A DNA stretch of 64,000 nucleotides from assembly GCF_029633865.1 (NCBI RefSeq), contig NC_079213.1, positions 103,721,434 to 103,785,433 on the forward strand, read 5' to 3'. Made by a program: the position numbers and the translations under genes. The notes beneath the pieces were generated by a model. It searched no databases, was not told where the DNA came from, and saw nothing but the letters and a program-made list of their open reading frames with translations. This document shows, piece by piece, positions 1-11,482 of this stretch (position 1 is its first letter; each line of letters starts with the position of its first letter). The DNA comes from Lampris incognitus. Lineage: Eukaryota > Chordata > Actinopteri > Lampriformes > Lampridae.

Positions 1-240
1 GCCAACTTTGGGGGTCGTCCTTGGTGTGGAGTTTGCATGTTGTCTACGTGGGTTTCCCCCCACAGTCCAAAGACATGCAGGTCAGGTGAATCAGCCTTAC
101 GAAATTGTCCCGAGGTGTGGAGGTGGGGCTGAGGGGAGGGGGGGGGGGCTGTCCAGGGTGTTTGTATCTTGCTAGTTTTTAGTTATTGGAGCGTGAGTGT
201 CTGTAATAAGACGGAATCCCCCCTAGGGGATGAATAAAGG
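1..240 (+). repeat. SINE1 fragment followed by a retroposon-like tail
   Basis: The first 130 bases match the middle of a tRNA-derived SINE present about eleven times in this window (here called SINE1): the stretch around 'cccacagtccaaagacatg' and the following 'aggtcaggtgaatc' are its hallmark. The head lies beyond the left edge. Bases 136-240 leave the SINE1 consensus and end in 'gaataaaggattctgata', a tail like that of fish LINE-mobilised retroposons. Confidence 0.7.
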
Positions 241-1071
241 ATTCTGATACAGTTAATACTACCTCGGTACACAAAGTACATGACTACAGTACAGTAGAGC
301 ACCATGTTATTTAGACACCACTACTTTTCTATTTTGCACAGAAAGTTACTCCCCACACCATCCATGACTTGTCAAATTAGGTGTTTAGATATCTTCTTAT
401 ATATACTACATATATGTATATATGTATATATGTATGTGTGTATATATGTATGTATATATATATATATATGTATATATGTATATGTATGTATATGTATATG
501 TATTTCTTAATGTTGGATATTCTGCCTTTAAGTTGAGAATCCAAACAAGGCCATTTCCAATAATGTTCAGAGTTACTTGGCGCTACAGTGTAAGCAGTCG
601 CCAAGAACCCGAGACTTGAAATGGAAATGGCATGTTGGGATGAATATGACACGTCACATAATCTGCTCATAAGAACACGTCAGTGATCCTTTACAGCACC
701 CCTCTTCCAAGTTTCCAGTCCTCCTAAACCGGCTGTGTGTGTGCGCTGTCGGTACACGTGTAACGACTCGGCTTGGGTCATTATGGGAATCCCAGACTGG
801 TCGACTTTGACTCGGCCGTGGTCCAGTGCCAACCTGACACATATGTGACTGTTTAACCATGTAAGACAAATCAGCTGTTACCATGTGACCTTGCTCACTG
901 ATGTGGCTACCCATCCGTCTTTTCCCTGACAGGATTTTACTCCAGAGCCTAATTTATTCTGTCTGAATCTTGTTGAGACACTTCGTTTAATGTCAGAGTG
1001 TCTGTTGGATTTGTCATTTGTGTTTTCCACCACAGCTTTTCTCTAAACCTATCGACAAGAATCCGCTGAGT
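241..1071. other. No gene recognised
   Basis: Apart from the TATG/TA microsatellite at 405-506, I see no protein family, RNA gene or known repeat in this stretch. Open frames here are short and lack recognisable motifs. Confidence 0.5.
405..506. repeat. (TATG)/(TA) microsatellite
   Basis: About 100 bases of alternating TA, TATG and TGTA units, visible directly. Frames of tyrosine, isoleucine, cysteine and methionine across it are low-complexity artefacts. Confidence 0.9.
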
Positions 1072-1197
1072 ATCCATCCATCATCCCAACCGCTTATCCT
1101 GCTCTCAGGGTCGCGGGGATGCTGGAGTCTGTCCCAGCAGTCATTGGGCGGCAGGCGGGGAGACACCCTGGACAGGCCGCCAGGCCATCACAGGGCC

Positions 1198-1296
<99 letters not shown>

Positions 1297-1520
1297 TCGC
1301 ACCTAGGGAAAATGTAGTACGGCCGATTCACCTGACCTACATGTCTTTGGACTGTGGGAGGAAACCGGAGCACCAAGAGGAAACCCACACAGACACGGGG
1401 AGAACATGCAAACTCCACACAGAGGACGACCCGGGACGACCCCCAAGGTTGGACTACTCCAGGGCTCGAACCCAGGACCTTCTTGCTGTGAGGCGACCAC
1501 TGCTAACCACTGTGCCACCC
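1072..1520 (-). repeat. SINE1, near full length, with expanded CA tract
   Basis: Read on the minus strand, the copy starts with a tRNA-like head (B box 'ggttcgagccc'-like near 1465-1475), continues through the conserved 'cccacagtccaaagacatg' core and ends in 'ggataagcggttgggatg' plus GGAT units. The short GT tract normal for the family has grown to about 97 bases. SINE1 is RNA polymerase III-derived and depends on a LINE for movement; that is family knowledge, not seen here. Confidence 0.85.
1198..1294. repeat. (CA)n microsatellite inside SINE1
   Basis: About 48 uninterrupted CA units lying where other SINE1 copies have only a few. It generates long poly-Thr-His and poly-Cys-Val frames that are not genes. 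Confidence 0.95.
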
Positions 1521-1577
1521 ACCAACAAGTATCTACACAAGCAAAACAAGCTGGTAAAGTAAGTAATATCTACCTAA

Positions 1578-2318
1578 AGTTACTACTACTACTACTACTG
1601 CTACTACTACTTTCGGCTGCTCCCGTTAGGGGGCGCCACAGCGGATCATCCGTTTCCATCTCTTCCTGTCCTCTGCATCTTCCTCTGTCACACCAGCCAC
1701 CTGCATGTCCTCCCTCACCACATCCATAAACCTCCTCTTTGGCCTTCCTCTTCTCCTCTTCCCTGGCAGCTCCATATTCAGCATCCTTCTCCCAGTATAC
1801 CCAGCATCTCTCCTCCCTCCACACATGTCCAAACCATCTCAATCTTGCCTCTCTTGCTTTGTCTCCAAACCGTCCAACCTGAGCTGTCCCTCTAATATAC
1901 TCGTCCCTAATCCTGTCCTTCTTCGTCACTCCCAGGGAAAATCTTAGCATCTTCACCTCTGCCACCTCCAGCTCCACCTCCAGCTCCGCCTCCTGTCTTT
2001 TCATCAGTGCCACTGTCTCTAAACCATATAACATAGCTGGTCTCACTACCATCTTGTAATCCTTCCCTCTAACTCTTGCTGGTACCCTTCTGTCTCAAAT
2101 CACTCCTGACACTCTTCTCCACCCACTCCACCCTGCCTGCACTCTCTTCTTCACCTCTCTTCTGCACTCCCCGTTACTTTGGACAGTTGACCGCAAGTAT
2201 TTAAACTCATACGCCTTCGTCACCTCCGCTCCTTGCATCCTCACCATTCCACTGTCCTCCCTCTCATTCACGCATAGCTATTCTGTCCTGCTCCTACTGA
2301 CTTTCATATCTACCTAAA
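1578..2318 (-). mobile_element. RTE-type LINE, 3' part of reverse transcriptase
   Basis: The minus strand encodes the C-terminal part of a LINE polyprotein: motifs 'AMLYGLETVAL', 'KMLRFSLGV', 'RLRWFGHV', '[18 protein letters not shown]' and a closing 'MIRCG' are typical of fish RTE-like elements. Upstream (2100-2318) the frame that leads to the 'EFKYL' region is still legible but broken. The element ends in a short (GTA)n tail at 1578-1610. It is 5'-truncated and not functional. A second copy of the same family lies at 51665-52405. Confidence 0.8.
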
Positions 2319-2323
2319 ATTAA

Positions 2324-2663
2324 GTCAAGTCAATTTTATTTGTATAGCCCAATATCACAAATTACAAATTTGCCTCACTGGGCTTTATAGCAACACAAAC
2401 TCCTGTCCTTAGACCCTCATATCGGATAAGGAACACCTCCCTAAAAAAAAACCTTTGACAGGGAGAAAAAATAGAAAGAAACTTCAGGGAGAACAACAGA
2501 GGAGGGATCTCTCTCCCAACGTGCAGTGGATGTTGTGTTTACACGATACAATATTGGAAAAGGGTGACAGAATTATAAAATATATGAAGAATATGACGAG
2601 GAGGATGCCGAAGCAGTGTTCAGGTGGTGACCACTGTCACTATGGAGACCTGGCTTATGTAGC
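2324..2663 (-). mobile_element. L2-type LINE 3' tail
   Basis: Minus-strand reading gives a 3' untranslated region shared with copies at 16175-16563 and 24043-25606, ending in 'gggctatacaaataaaatt' followed by 'gacttgactt'. Only this 3' end is present. The family assignment rests on the 24-kb copy, where the same tail follows a C-terminal reverse-transcriptase remnant. Confidence 0.7.
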
Positions 2664-2666
2664 AGT

Positions 2667-2667
2667 G

Positions 2668-2703
<36 letters not shown>

Positions 2704-2704
2704 T
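2667..2704. repeat. (TAA)n microsatellite
   Basis: About twelve TAA units, directly visible, joined to 'atagcgcttttcaaaa', a sequence seen at the ends of many fish repeats. Confidence 0.9.
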
Positions 2705-2737
2705 AGCGCTTTTCAAAAGAGGATGCAAAGTCCTTTA

Positions 2738-3145
2738 CACTATCCATCCATCCATCACTATCCAAACCACTTATCCTGCTCAGGGTTGCGGTGGGGATGC
2801 TGGAGCCTACCCCACCAGTCACTGGGTGGTGAGCATGGGGATGCTGGAGCCTACCCCGGCAGTCACTGGGTGGTGAGCATGGGGATGCTGGAGCCTACCC
2901 CGGCAGTCACTGGGTGGTAAGCATGGGGATGCTGGAGCCTACCCCGGCAGTCACTGGGTGGTGAGCATGGGGATGCTGGAGCCTACCCCGGCAGTCACTG
3001 GGTGGTGAGCATGGGGATGCTGGAGCCTACCCCAGCAGTCACTGGGTGGTGAGCATGGGGATGCTGGAGCCTACCCCAGCAGTCACTGGGTGGTGAGCAG
3101 GGAGACACCCTGGACAGGCTGCCAGGCCATCACAGCCTTCACACT
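2738..3145 (-). repeat. SINE1 3' half with internal tandem expansion
   Basis: Starts with the reverse complement of the GGAT tail and 'aaccacttatcctgct' and reaches the 'caccctggacaggct' and 'gccaggccatcacag' segments, then stops. The tRNA head and core are missing. The inner portion has been amplified into the 44-bp minisatellite described separately. Confidence 0.8.
2793..3100. repeat. 44-bp minisatellite, seven copies
   Basis: Seven near-identical 44-base units, each opening 'ggggatgctggagcctaccc' and closing 'gtggtgagcat', run in one direction. The same 44 bases occur once in ordinary SINE1 copies, so the array grew from one SINE1 segment. Copies differ by only a few bases (cagc/cggc/cacc in the middle, one gtaagc). 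Confidence 0.95.
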
Positions 3146-3189
3146 AAAGCAGTTTAAATAGGAAGCGTGAAATCAAATGAAATACAATA

Positions 3190-3400
3190 AAACAAAATAT
3201 TCTTCTTCTTCTTCGGCAGTCCCATCGAAACGACGATGACTGTGATGCGGTTTAAGCTCGGCGAGCCCGCCTGTGGGCCATCGGGCCCGCGTTAGAGCGG
3301 CAGCGTCGTCCACATTTGTCACAGACGGACGCTGTTTGAGTCGGTCTGTTACGTCTTGCACGGCGGGCCTTCTCGTAGGCGTCTTGTCTCTCTTCTTCAA
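3190..3400 (-). mobile_element. LINE C-terminal fragment with zinc finger
   Basis: The minus strand reads 'VCDKCGRRCRSNAGPMAHRR' followed by a stop and a (GAA)n tail at 3200-3215. A CxxC finger followed by GPxAHRR at the extreme C-terminus and a simple-repeat tail fits the 3' end of a LINE polyprotein. Only about 200 bases remain. The clade cannot be fixed from this piece. Confidence 0.5.
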
Positions 3401-4563
3401 CACCTGTTCTCAGTTGCCATAGGATACGTAAAAAATATGTTTGTCTTGAATTTTCCGGAGGCGTTTGAATTGGTTCCAGTAGCGTTTAATAGTTTTTCCA
3501 GATCTGAGAACATTTCCTAAGTTTGTCAGTCCTCTTGACCTGTAGGTCGACACCTTCCTCCCCGTCCGTCCACTCACCCGCTCTGCTTCCTGCTTCTGTG
3601 TGTGTGTGTGTGTGCGTGTGCGTGTGTGTTGTGTTGCTGTCGCTGCCCACCATTATCTGAACTCGGCGTACTGGAAGGGCTTAATCACCAGTTGTCATAG
3701 CGATGACCTTGGATGCCGTTCACCGATTTATCATCTTTTGTTTTGCCGTTTGTTTTGAAGTCCGGCCACTTGTTGTGGAATTCACAGCGTCCATTATGGG
3801 CTTGCCAGGCGCTGGGAGTGATGTGAACTATGTATTCTGCTGGGTTTCGCTCTGAAGACGAGCGGCTTTCCAGTATCTCACCATCACTGCACTGGTCACC
3901 AGGGATCGATGGGCAACGGAGCTGTATGAGTTTTAGTCTTAGGCTGATGTTAACGCCGGGTAGCTCCTTCAATTTCAGATGAACACCCTGCCATTATGGA
4001 AACGTCAGTACATTTTCTTTCTTGCTGTTTGGGTATGACGGTTGGCCCCCAGAGGGAAAAAAGGGGGGAAGCAAAACTATGTGCACATTGTTGTGGTTTT
4101 GGTTTTTGTTTGTTTTGGGTTTTTTTTTTGTTTGTCATGGAGTTTTGGGAAATTACAGGGGCGTTCTCGAGCAAGACAGTAAAACCATAATTTCCTGCGG
4201 TTATTTTTAGCATATCGTGAAGCATTATCACTTTTCTTAAGCTTCCTGTTTTGGCCGTCAGTTGGACGGTTTCGTGCCACCCTCCCACAATATGATTCAT
4301 TTCAGGGAAAGCGTGAACTCTATAGGACACCTAATCAACATGTTTGGTGTGATATTTAAACCAGGAAGTAAAACCCAGGAAAAAAAACATTCGAATGAAA
4401 ACAGAGCAATTAATAATGGATGTTTATTATTCTGAGGAAACTTGTCATCATTTTGGTGCCAAGAAACACTGGTGAGGCGACATATCTACAGCGTGCCAAC
4501 CAGCTTATTGGGGTTAATATCACAGACAGCCTTAAATGGCCTAAGTCAACATGAAAGAAATAA
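3401..4563. other. Unassigned; two overlapping minus-strand frames
   Basis: A 95-codon frame (3685-3972, minus) and a 126-codon frame (3950-4330, minus) lack recognisable domains. The first, rich in polar residues and with three cysteines, could be a remnant of an old gene or repeat, but nothing I recognise supports this. A GT tract lies at 3596-3630. Confidence 0.35.
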
Positions 4564-4763
4564 CATCCATCCATCCATTATCTGACCCGCTTATCCTGCG
4601 CTCAGGGTCACGGGGATGCTGGAGCCTATATCAGCAGTCACTGGGTGGCAGGTGGGAGGACACCCTGGACAGGGACGCCACCCTGGACAGGGACGCCAGG
4701 CCATCACAGGGCCCACGTGTTCACACCTAGAGACAATGTAGTACGGCCGATTCACCTGACCTA
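4564..4763 (-). repeat. SINE1 copy, 3' piece (split by two later insertions)
   Basis: This is the tail-side third of one SINE1 copy. It continues at 6356-6407 after a Tc1-like element and again at 13240-13357 after an LTR element; the three pieces read through in order without loss. A small internal duplication ('ccctggacagggacgcca' twice) is present near 4665-4700. Confidence 0.9.
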
Positions 4764-6355
4764 CAGTGGTGTGAAAAAGTGTTTGCCCCCTTCCTGATTT
4801 CTTATTTTTTTTGCATCTTTGTCACACTTAAATGTTTCAAATCATCAAACTAATTTAAATATTAGACAAAGATAACACAAGTAAACACAAAATGCAGTTT
4901 TTTAATGAAGGATTTTATTATTAAGGGAAAAGAAAAATCCAAACCTACATGGCCCTGTGTGAAAAGTGATTGCCCCCCCCCCCCATTAAAACATAAATTA
5001 AGTGTGGTTTATCACATTTTTGGAAAGCTGAGTTCAATTTCTCTAGCCATACCCAGGCCTGATTACTGCCACACCTCTTCTCAATCAAGAAACCACTTAA
5101 ATAGGACCTGCCTGACAAAGTGAAGTAGACCAAAAGATCCTCCAAAGCTAGACATCATGCTGCGATCCAAAGAAATTCAGGAACAAATGAGAAAGAAAGT
5201 AATTGAAATCTATCAGTCTGGAAAAGGTTATAAAGCCATTTCTAAAGCTTTGGGACTCCAGCGAACCACAGTGAGAGCCATTATCCACAAATGGCGAAAA
5301 CATGGAGCAGTGGTGAACCTTCCCAGGAGTGGCCGGCCGACCAATTTACCCCAAGAGCGCAGCGACGACTCATCCAAGAGGTCACAAAAGACCCCACAAC
5401 AACATCCAAAGACCTGCAGGCCTCACTTGCCTTAGTTAAGGTCAGTGTTCATGACTCCACCATAAGAAAGAGACTGGGCAAAAATGGCCTGCATGGCAGA
5501 GTTCCAAGACGAAAACCACTGCTGAGCAAAAAGAACATAAAGGCTCGTCTCAGTTTTGCCAGAAAACATCTTGATGATCCCCAAGACTTTTGGGAAAATA
5601 CTCTGTGGACTGACGGGACAAAAGTTGAACTTTTTGGAAGGTGTGTGTCCCATTACATCTGGCGTAAAAGTAACACAACATTTCAGAAAAGGAACATCAT
5701 ACCAACGGTAAAATATGGTGGTGGTCGTGTGATGGTCTGGGGCTGTTTTGCTGCTTCAGGACCTGGAAGACTTGCTGTGGTAAATGGAACCATGAATTCT
5801 GCTGTCTACCAAAAAATCCTGGAGGAGAATGTCCGGCCATCTGTTCATGACCTCAAGCTGAAGCGCACATGGGTTCTGCAGCAGGACAATGATCCAAAAC
5901 ACACCAGCAAGTCCACCTCTGAATGGCTTAAGAGAAACAAAATGAAGACTTTGGAGTGGCCTAGTCAAAGTCCTGACCTGAATCCGATTGAGATGCTGTG
6001 GCATGACCTTAAAAAGGCGGTTCATGCTCGAAAACCCTCCAATATGGCTGAATTACAACAATTCTGCAGAGATGAGTGGGCCAAAACTCCTCCACAGCGC
6101 TGTAAAAGACTCATCGCCAGGTATCGCAAACGCTTGTTGTAGTTGTTGCTGCTAAGGGTGGCCCAACCAGTTATTAGGTTTAGGGGGCAATCACTTTTTC
6201 ACACAGGGCCATGTAGCTTTGGATTTTTTCCCCCCTTACTTGTGTTATCTTTGTCTAATATTTAAATTTGTTTGATGATCTGAAACATTTAAGTGTGACA
6301 AACATGCAAAAAAATAAGAAATCAGGAAGGGGCCAAACACTTTTTCACACCACTG
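4764..6355 (+). mobile_element. Tc1-like DNA transposon, both ends present
   Basis: A 1592-bp element bounded by inverted repeats: left end 'cagtggtgtgaaaaagtgtt' and right end its near-exact complement. It sits between TA dinucleotides (4762-4763 and 6356-6357), the Tc1/mariner target duplication, inside a SINE1 copy. The ends keep their match for about 40 bases with few differences, so the insertion is fairly recent. The transposase gene is almost whole. Confidence 0.95.
5157..6142 (+). pseudogene. Tc1-like transposase, one frameshift
   Basis: Starts MLRSKEIQEQMRKKVIEIYQ with a paired-like helix-turn-helix region (about residues 1-60) and the GRPT hook, then the catalytic core in another frame: first Asp in 'LWTDGTKVELFG', second in 'QQDNDPKHTSKS', Glu in '[16 protein letters not shown]' (DD34E arrangement). 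The reading frame shifts by one base near 5335-5350, between the DNA-binding and catalytic halves; the remainder to the stop at 6142 is open. Length would be about 328 residues, normal for the family. It would cut and paste elements carrying its inverted repeats. As it stands it cannot make the full protein. Confidence 0.9.
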
Positions 6356-6407
6356 TACATGTCTTTGGACTGTGGGAGGAAACCCACGCAGGCACGGGGA
6401 CAACATG
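6356..6407 (-). repeat. SINE1 copy, middle piece
   Basis: A 52-base piece of the SINE1 core ('catgtctttggactgtggga' onward) caught between the Tc1-like element and the LTR element. It shows which insertions came after the SINE. Confidence 0.9.
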
Positions 6408-6796
6408 TGTTACACTTTTAAGAATGACGCGATGGCCGGTTCTTGTGTAGCACATTAATGTTTTCTTTTTATTCCTGTCGGAACATAAACAAACACAACA
6501 TCAGTCCTGGCGTCTGTGTCTTATTCGTGCGTCTGACGTCTCACTCTACTAGTGACAGGCGTCACGTCACCGATACCTTACACCTACAGCGCCCCCTGTT
6601 GACCATGTGTTCCAACCATTTAAGACAGAACCAGAAATCCTAGAAAATAATAGAAATCACATGAACAACATTGAAGCAGTAATTTTAACATATTTTAAAG
6701 TCTTTCGCTTTTTTATAAGGAGTTTTAATTTTAAATGGGGGGCAAGATATTTTAATCTTGTTCATGCCAATGTCTATGAAAACACTCAGTGCCACA
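6408..6796 (-). repeat. 3' LTR of the gypsy-type element
   Basis: 389 bases, TG...CA ended, same length as its partner at 12851-13239. A purine-rich tract (reading 'ttgtgggggagag' on the minus strand) lies immediately inside it, as expected for the plus-strand primer. Confidence 0.95.
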
Positions 6797-7199
6797 CTCT
6801 CCCCCACAATTTTTAATGTCTCCTGACATTATAACCAAAGTTCTACCAAGGTCGCCAAAAGTGTCTCTGCTCGTGATACTGAGTCTCTATCACTTCACAG
6901 TGTCTTGCAACCAACGATGGCTTCCCTAGTGTTTCATAGCTCAGTACGACAGGTGGCTGTCTGAGTCTGTATGGGTGTGCTCTTACTGTCTGAGGCGATT
7001 CTTCTCCTGCCTCACCACTCTCAGGACCCACATACCCTGCTGGACCTAATTCGTGTTGCTGAGCCAGCTGTGGCACGTCAGCAACCTCTTCGCTCTGTAG
7101 TGGCACATCCTCTTCGCTCTGTAGTGGCACACCCTCTTCTGAAGGTGGGGAACCCTGTTCAGGCCGGAAAGGGTCTGCATCCGGATTCAGTGATGCTTG

Positions 7200-10100
7200 G
7201 TGGTGCTACCTGTCTCTGCCAGACCTGAGATGCCACTGGTAGACGCCGCCGTCATCTTGCTCTGAGTCGCTGTCGGATGCTGGCCGCTGCTGCTGGATGG
7301 GACGTGATGTCCCCTTCCTCCTTGCAGGTCTCTGGACGTTTCTCTGCTGCTGCAGAGTCTGTGCTGCTGGTTGCTCAAGAGGTAGGTGGTCGCATGGCAG
7401 TAACAGATTTCTATGAACCACTCTGTCTTTCCCAATACCGTTCTCTGGGCTGATCTGATAAACTGGGCTGTCATCACCTTTTCTTTCCTTCACTCTGTAG
7501 ACTTGGCTTACCCAATAAGATCGGATTTTTCCCGGTCCACCCCTTGGAGTACAGTTTCGGATGAGGACCCGGTCACCTGGCCGAAGGTCTCTCCCCTGCA
7601 CCTTTTGGTCATAGTGGGCTTTCCCCCGGGCCGCCTCTTTGTTTGCTGTCTTAGAAGCAATTTGATATGCTTCTTGCATTGTCTTTTTCCAGTGGCTCAC
7701 ATAGTCCTCATATGTTTCATGGGCCTCGTCTCTTTCGAGATTGAACAACAGATCGATAAGGCAGGCGGGGTGAGCGTCCAAAGATGCGGTGGTAGGGGGC
7801 GTACCCTGTTGCTTCACTTTTTGTGCAGTTGTACGCGTGGATGACTTTAGCCAATGACTCTTTCCAGTCTTCCTTCTCTTTGTCCTCCAGGGTGCGTAAC
7901 ATTGATAACAGGGTGCGGTTGAATCTTTCTACCTGGCCATTTCCCTGGGGGTGGTAGGGCGTCGTGTGCGAGCCCTGGATGCCTGAAAGATCCTTCAGCC
8001 TTACCATGAGGTTGTTCTCAAACTCTCTGCCCATATCATGGTGCAGCTTGCTTGGGAAGCCGAATTTGAGTGCAAGAGCCTTAAACACCTTGTCAGCCAC
8101 AGTTTTTGCAGATTTGTTCTTTGTAGCATAGGCTTGAGCAAACCTAGTGAAATGATCCATGACCACTAATATATACTCATAGCCATGCTTGAATTTCTCC
8201 AGATGAAGAAAGTCTATTGAAACAAGCTCGAATGGATAAGTGGTCTGGATGGGTGTTAAAGGTGCTCGGGTCTGTTTACTGGGCTTCTTCTTTTTCAGAC
8301 ACTCACAGACTTGAGTGACAAAGTGCTCTACGTCTTTGTGCATTTGTGGCCAGTAGAACCTTTCCCGAATGAGGTCAAGTGTTCTTTCTGTCCCCAGGTG
8401 GCCCATGTCTTGGTGCAGTTCTTTAAAAACAAGGGGCTGGTAGACTTTGGGGATAGCTGTTCTGCACGGCCTGTTGTGCGACGCAGCACACCGTCTTCAC
8501 CCACCTGGATCTTTAACCATTGTTTCAGTAGTATAGCCACAGCAGGGTGCTCTGCCTTTACCTCTGCTCTGCTCGGTCTCTTGTTTAGTGACTTATACCA
8601 GAGGACTCTGGATAAGTGTTCATCCTCTTCCTGAGCCGCGCGGATTTGTGCTGGGGTGAGCAGTTGGCCTGTCTCACAGTCCTTTACCAGGCTCAAGGCG
8701 CTGATGTGAACAACTCCCACACCCAGGCAAGGGGCTCTCCTTTGAACTTTGACACTCTCCATGGATGCACTGATTGCGTCGTGACTGACCTCTTTAATAC
8801 AGTGGCTCATGTATTCCTCGATGTCCAAAGGCATCCGAGACCGCCCGTCAGCATCTGAGTTGTTTCTTCCAGGACGATAGCGTATGGTGAAGTTATAATC
8901 TGCCAGCTCCGCGACTCACCTGTGCCCTGTGGCATTGAGTTTTGCAGAAGTGAGCACATATGTTAATGGGTTGTTGTCTGTATAGACAACAAATGATGTG
9001 GCGTAGTACAAGTAGTCACGGAACCGTTCGCATACGGCCCACTTTAACGCCAAAAACTCCAATTTCCCAGAGTGGAGATGGTACCTCTTCTCTGCAGGAC
9101 TCAGGGTGCGTGAACCATAAGCTATCACTCTCATTTTACCTTGCTGACGCTGATACAGCACCGCACCCAGACCAATTTGTGATGCGTCACAATGCAGCAC
9201 AAATGGCTGGGTGAAATCTGGATATCCAAGGATGGGAGGCTCTGTGAGGCATCAATCAGCTGGTTTGACACTTCCTGGTGGGCACTTGTCCACTGAATGG
9301 GCGTGCATGATGGTAAGTGTCCTTTCTTTTTCTTTGCTGTGTTCTTATGTCTTACTTTTGGTTGGTCGAGTGTGTGTTCCTCAGCGTCTGGGGCAGTTAG
9401 CAGACTATACAATGGGTGGGCCACGCGGGAGAAGTTGGGGATAAAGGGTCGGTAATAGGAGAGAAAGCCAAGCCTCTGGCGTACATCACCAACCGTAGCA
9501 GGGATTTTCTCCTTCAGAGCCATCACTGGTGCTATCTCCGCAGGGTCCATTGTATAACCCTCTGCTGTCACCAGCTTGCCAAGAAACCTCACACTGGACT
9601 TGAACAGTTCACACTTCTTTGGCGTTAGTTTAACCCCATGCTTTTTGTAGCGCTGGAGGACTAACTGAACATGCTCCAAATGTTCTTCAAAACTGCTGCT
9701 GTGTACTAAGTTGTCATCTAGGTAGGGGAGGCAGATGGTGTCTCTCAGGCCCGCTAAACAGTGCTCCATGCTCCCCTGAAATTCTGCAGGTGCTGAGCTT
9801 AGACCAAAGGGTATGCGTACCCACTCGTACAATCCCCAGGGCGTGATGAAGGCTGTCAATGGGCGGCTCTCTTCATCCAGGGAGCCCTGGTGGTACGCTT
9901 TACCCTGGTCTAAAACCGAGAACCATGAGCTTCCACCCAAGGCATCCAACATGTCCTGGATCCTTGGTATAGGATGTCTGTCAGGGGTGGATTTGCGATT
10001 GAGCTCTCTATAATCACAACAGAGACGTATGGTGCCGTCCTTCTTCCAGACACAAACCACCGGCGATGAATAAGGTGAGTGTGAGGGGATGATCCACCCC

Positions 10101-11482
10101 CTGTTCAGCAGGTCTTGCAGGTATTCTTTTACCTCATTGTGGAGGGGTTTTGGTACAGACATGTAGGTCTTTTGCACTGGTTTGGTGTCATTGAGGGTAA
10201 TGTGCATCTTGAGAGATGGAATGCAGCCTATGTCGTCGCTATCAAATGCAAAAGCCTGACACTCTTCGCGCAGCATTTTCTTTGCAGCCTCCTGTTGAAC
10301 CTTTGTGAGGTGTTCCAGATCTACAGGGGGGTCCCATGATGTTGGCTTCTCTTCCTGTCTGCTATCAGATTGTGGTGCAGGTCGTGCTGTGCTGGTTACC
10401 CCACTGACCTTGGCTTCCATGCCATCTGTTCTATAAGGTGGTGGGGCTGCTGTGTACACTATCTTAACTGATTCTAAAAGTCCAATAACTTTATGATGGT
10501 CTAGGTAGATCGTGTGGTTGGAGGTGTTTGTCAATGGAATCGGTACATATGGGATTTTCTTTTCTGGGATCCTCACAAGCACTTCAGTACAAACCCCGCC
10601 CTCTGGTGCAGGATGAAGGGGATCAGGTGAAAACAACATATCTTCACCCTTACATTGTGCACCCACATGTGCTCTGACATAGACGGTGGTGACTATATTG
10701 GCTGGTAAGGGCACCCTTTTTCCACCTGTGCGGGCTATAGTACTCTCTGGGTCCCCAGCACTATTCTGCAGCAACTTCACAACCCTCTGCGCAGTTTTTA
10801 CTGTAATCTTGAAGGCTTTACCCACTTGGTGTGCCAGCTGTTGTTTTCCACTTCTGGTTTTCCCTTCATTTCTGTTGATGATGGCTCTTACGACGTTGTA
10901 GCCTATAATAGGGTCACTTGTGACTGCAGGGTCACTGGACACCAGTATTGGCACTTGTAGGTGGCTTGTATTGCAGGGGTCATCCTCCAGCCGAAAGCTG
11001 ACCTCAATCCAACCAATATAGGAGATGGGGGTGTCATTGGCGGCAAGGAGTTCAAGTGTCTCTTCCCCCAGAATCTCTGAGATGGGTCGGATAACTGTAT
11101 AGGGTAGGTGTTTCTGACGCCATGGTTCATTTATTATACAAGCCTGTGCCCCTGAGTCCCACAATACCTTAACTGGATGATTGTCCAAGAAACAGTTCAC
11201 TTCACACCTTTCTCCTACAAGGTCAACTAGCTGTGAATGGTATTTAGAGGTTAGATATTGAACTGTTTTTACAGTTACAGGGGTGCCTGCTACCTTTCCT
11301 GTGGCTGCTGTTGTGGGCAGAATAGTATGACTGGTTGAGGCTGTCTTCTTTTGGGATGCTCCATCCTGGACTACCGCTGGTCCCGTCTCGGCAGTCCACT
11401 TCCGTTTCCCGACAAAGTTCCCTGCTTCCTGCACCCACGAGAGAAGTGTCCCTCTTGTCCACATTTGAAACAGTGTGGGCAA
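7200..11482 (-). pseudogene. pol region of the gypsy-type element (fossil)
   Basis: Recognisable parts, from the N-terminal side: aspartic protease around 11.1 kb (motif '[11 protein letters not shown]'), reverse transcriptase around 9.6-10.2 kb (motif 'YLDDNLVHS'), RNase H around 8.9-9.2 kb (motif '[15 protein letters not shown]') and integrase around 7.7-8.5 kb (HTERT-like core with 'PYHPQGNGQVERFNRTLL'). The region overlaps the end of gag, a layout used by this family for read-through by frameshifting. It contains several breaks. Confidence 0.88.

Noticed and set aside
1018-1562. Frames with long His-Thr or Cys-Val runs
   Set aside because: They are the CA/GT tract inside SINE1; the same pattern occurs at 19.6, 27.8, 37.3 and 54.5 kb.
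2793-3100. CRISPR-like array
   Set aside because: Units are contiguous with no variable spacers; it is a minisatellite in a vertebrate genome.
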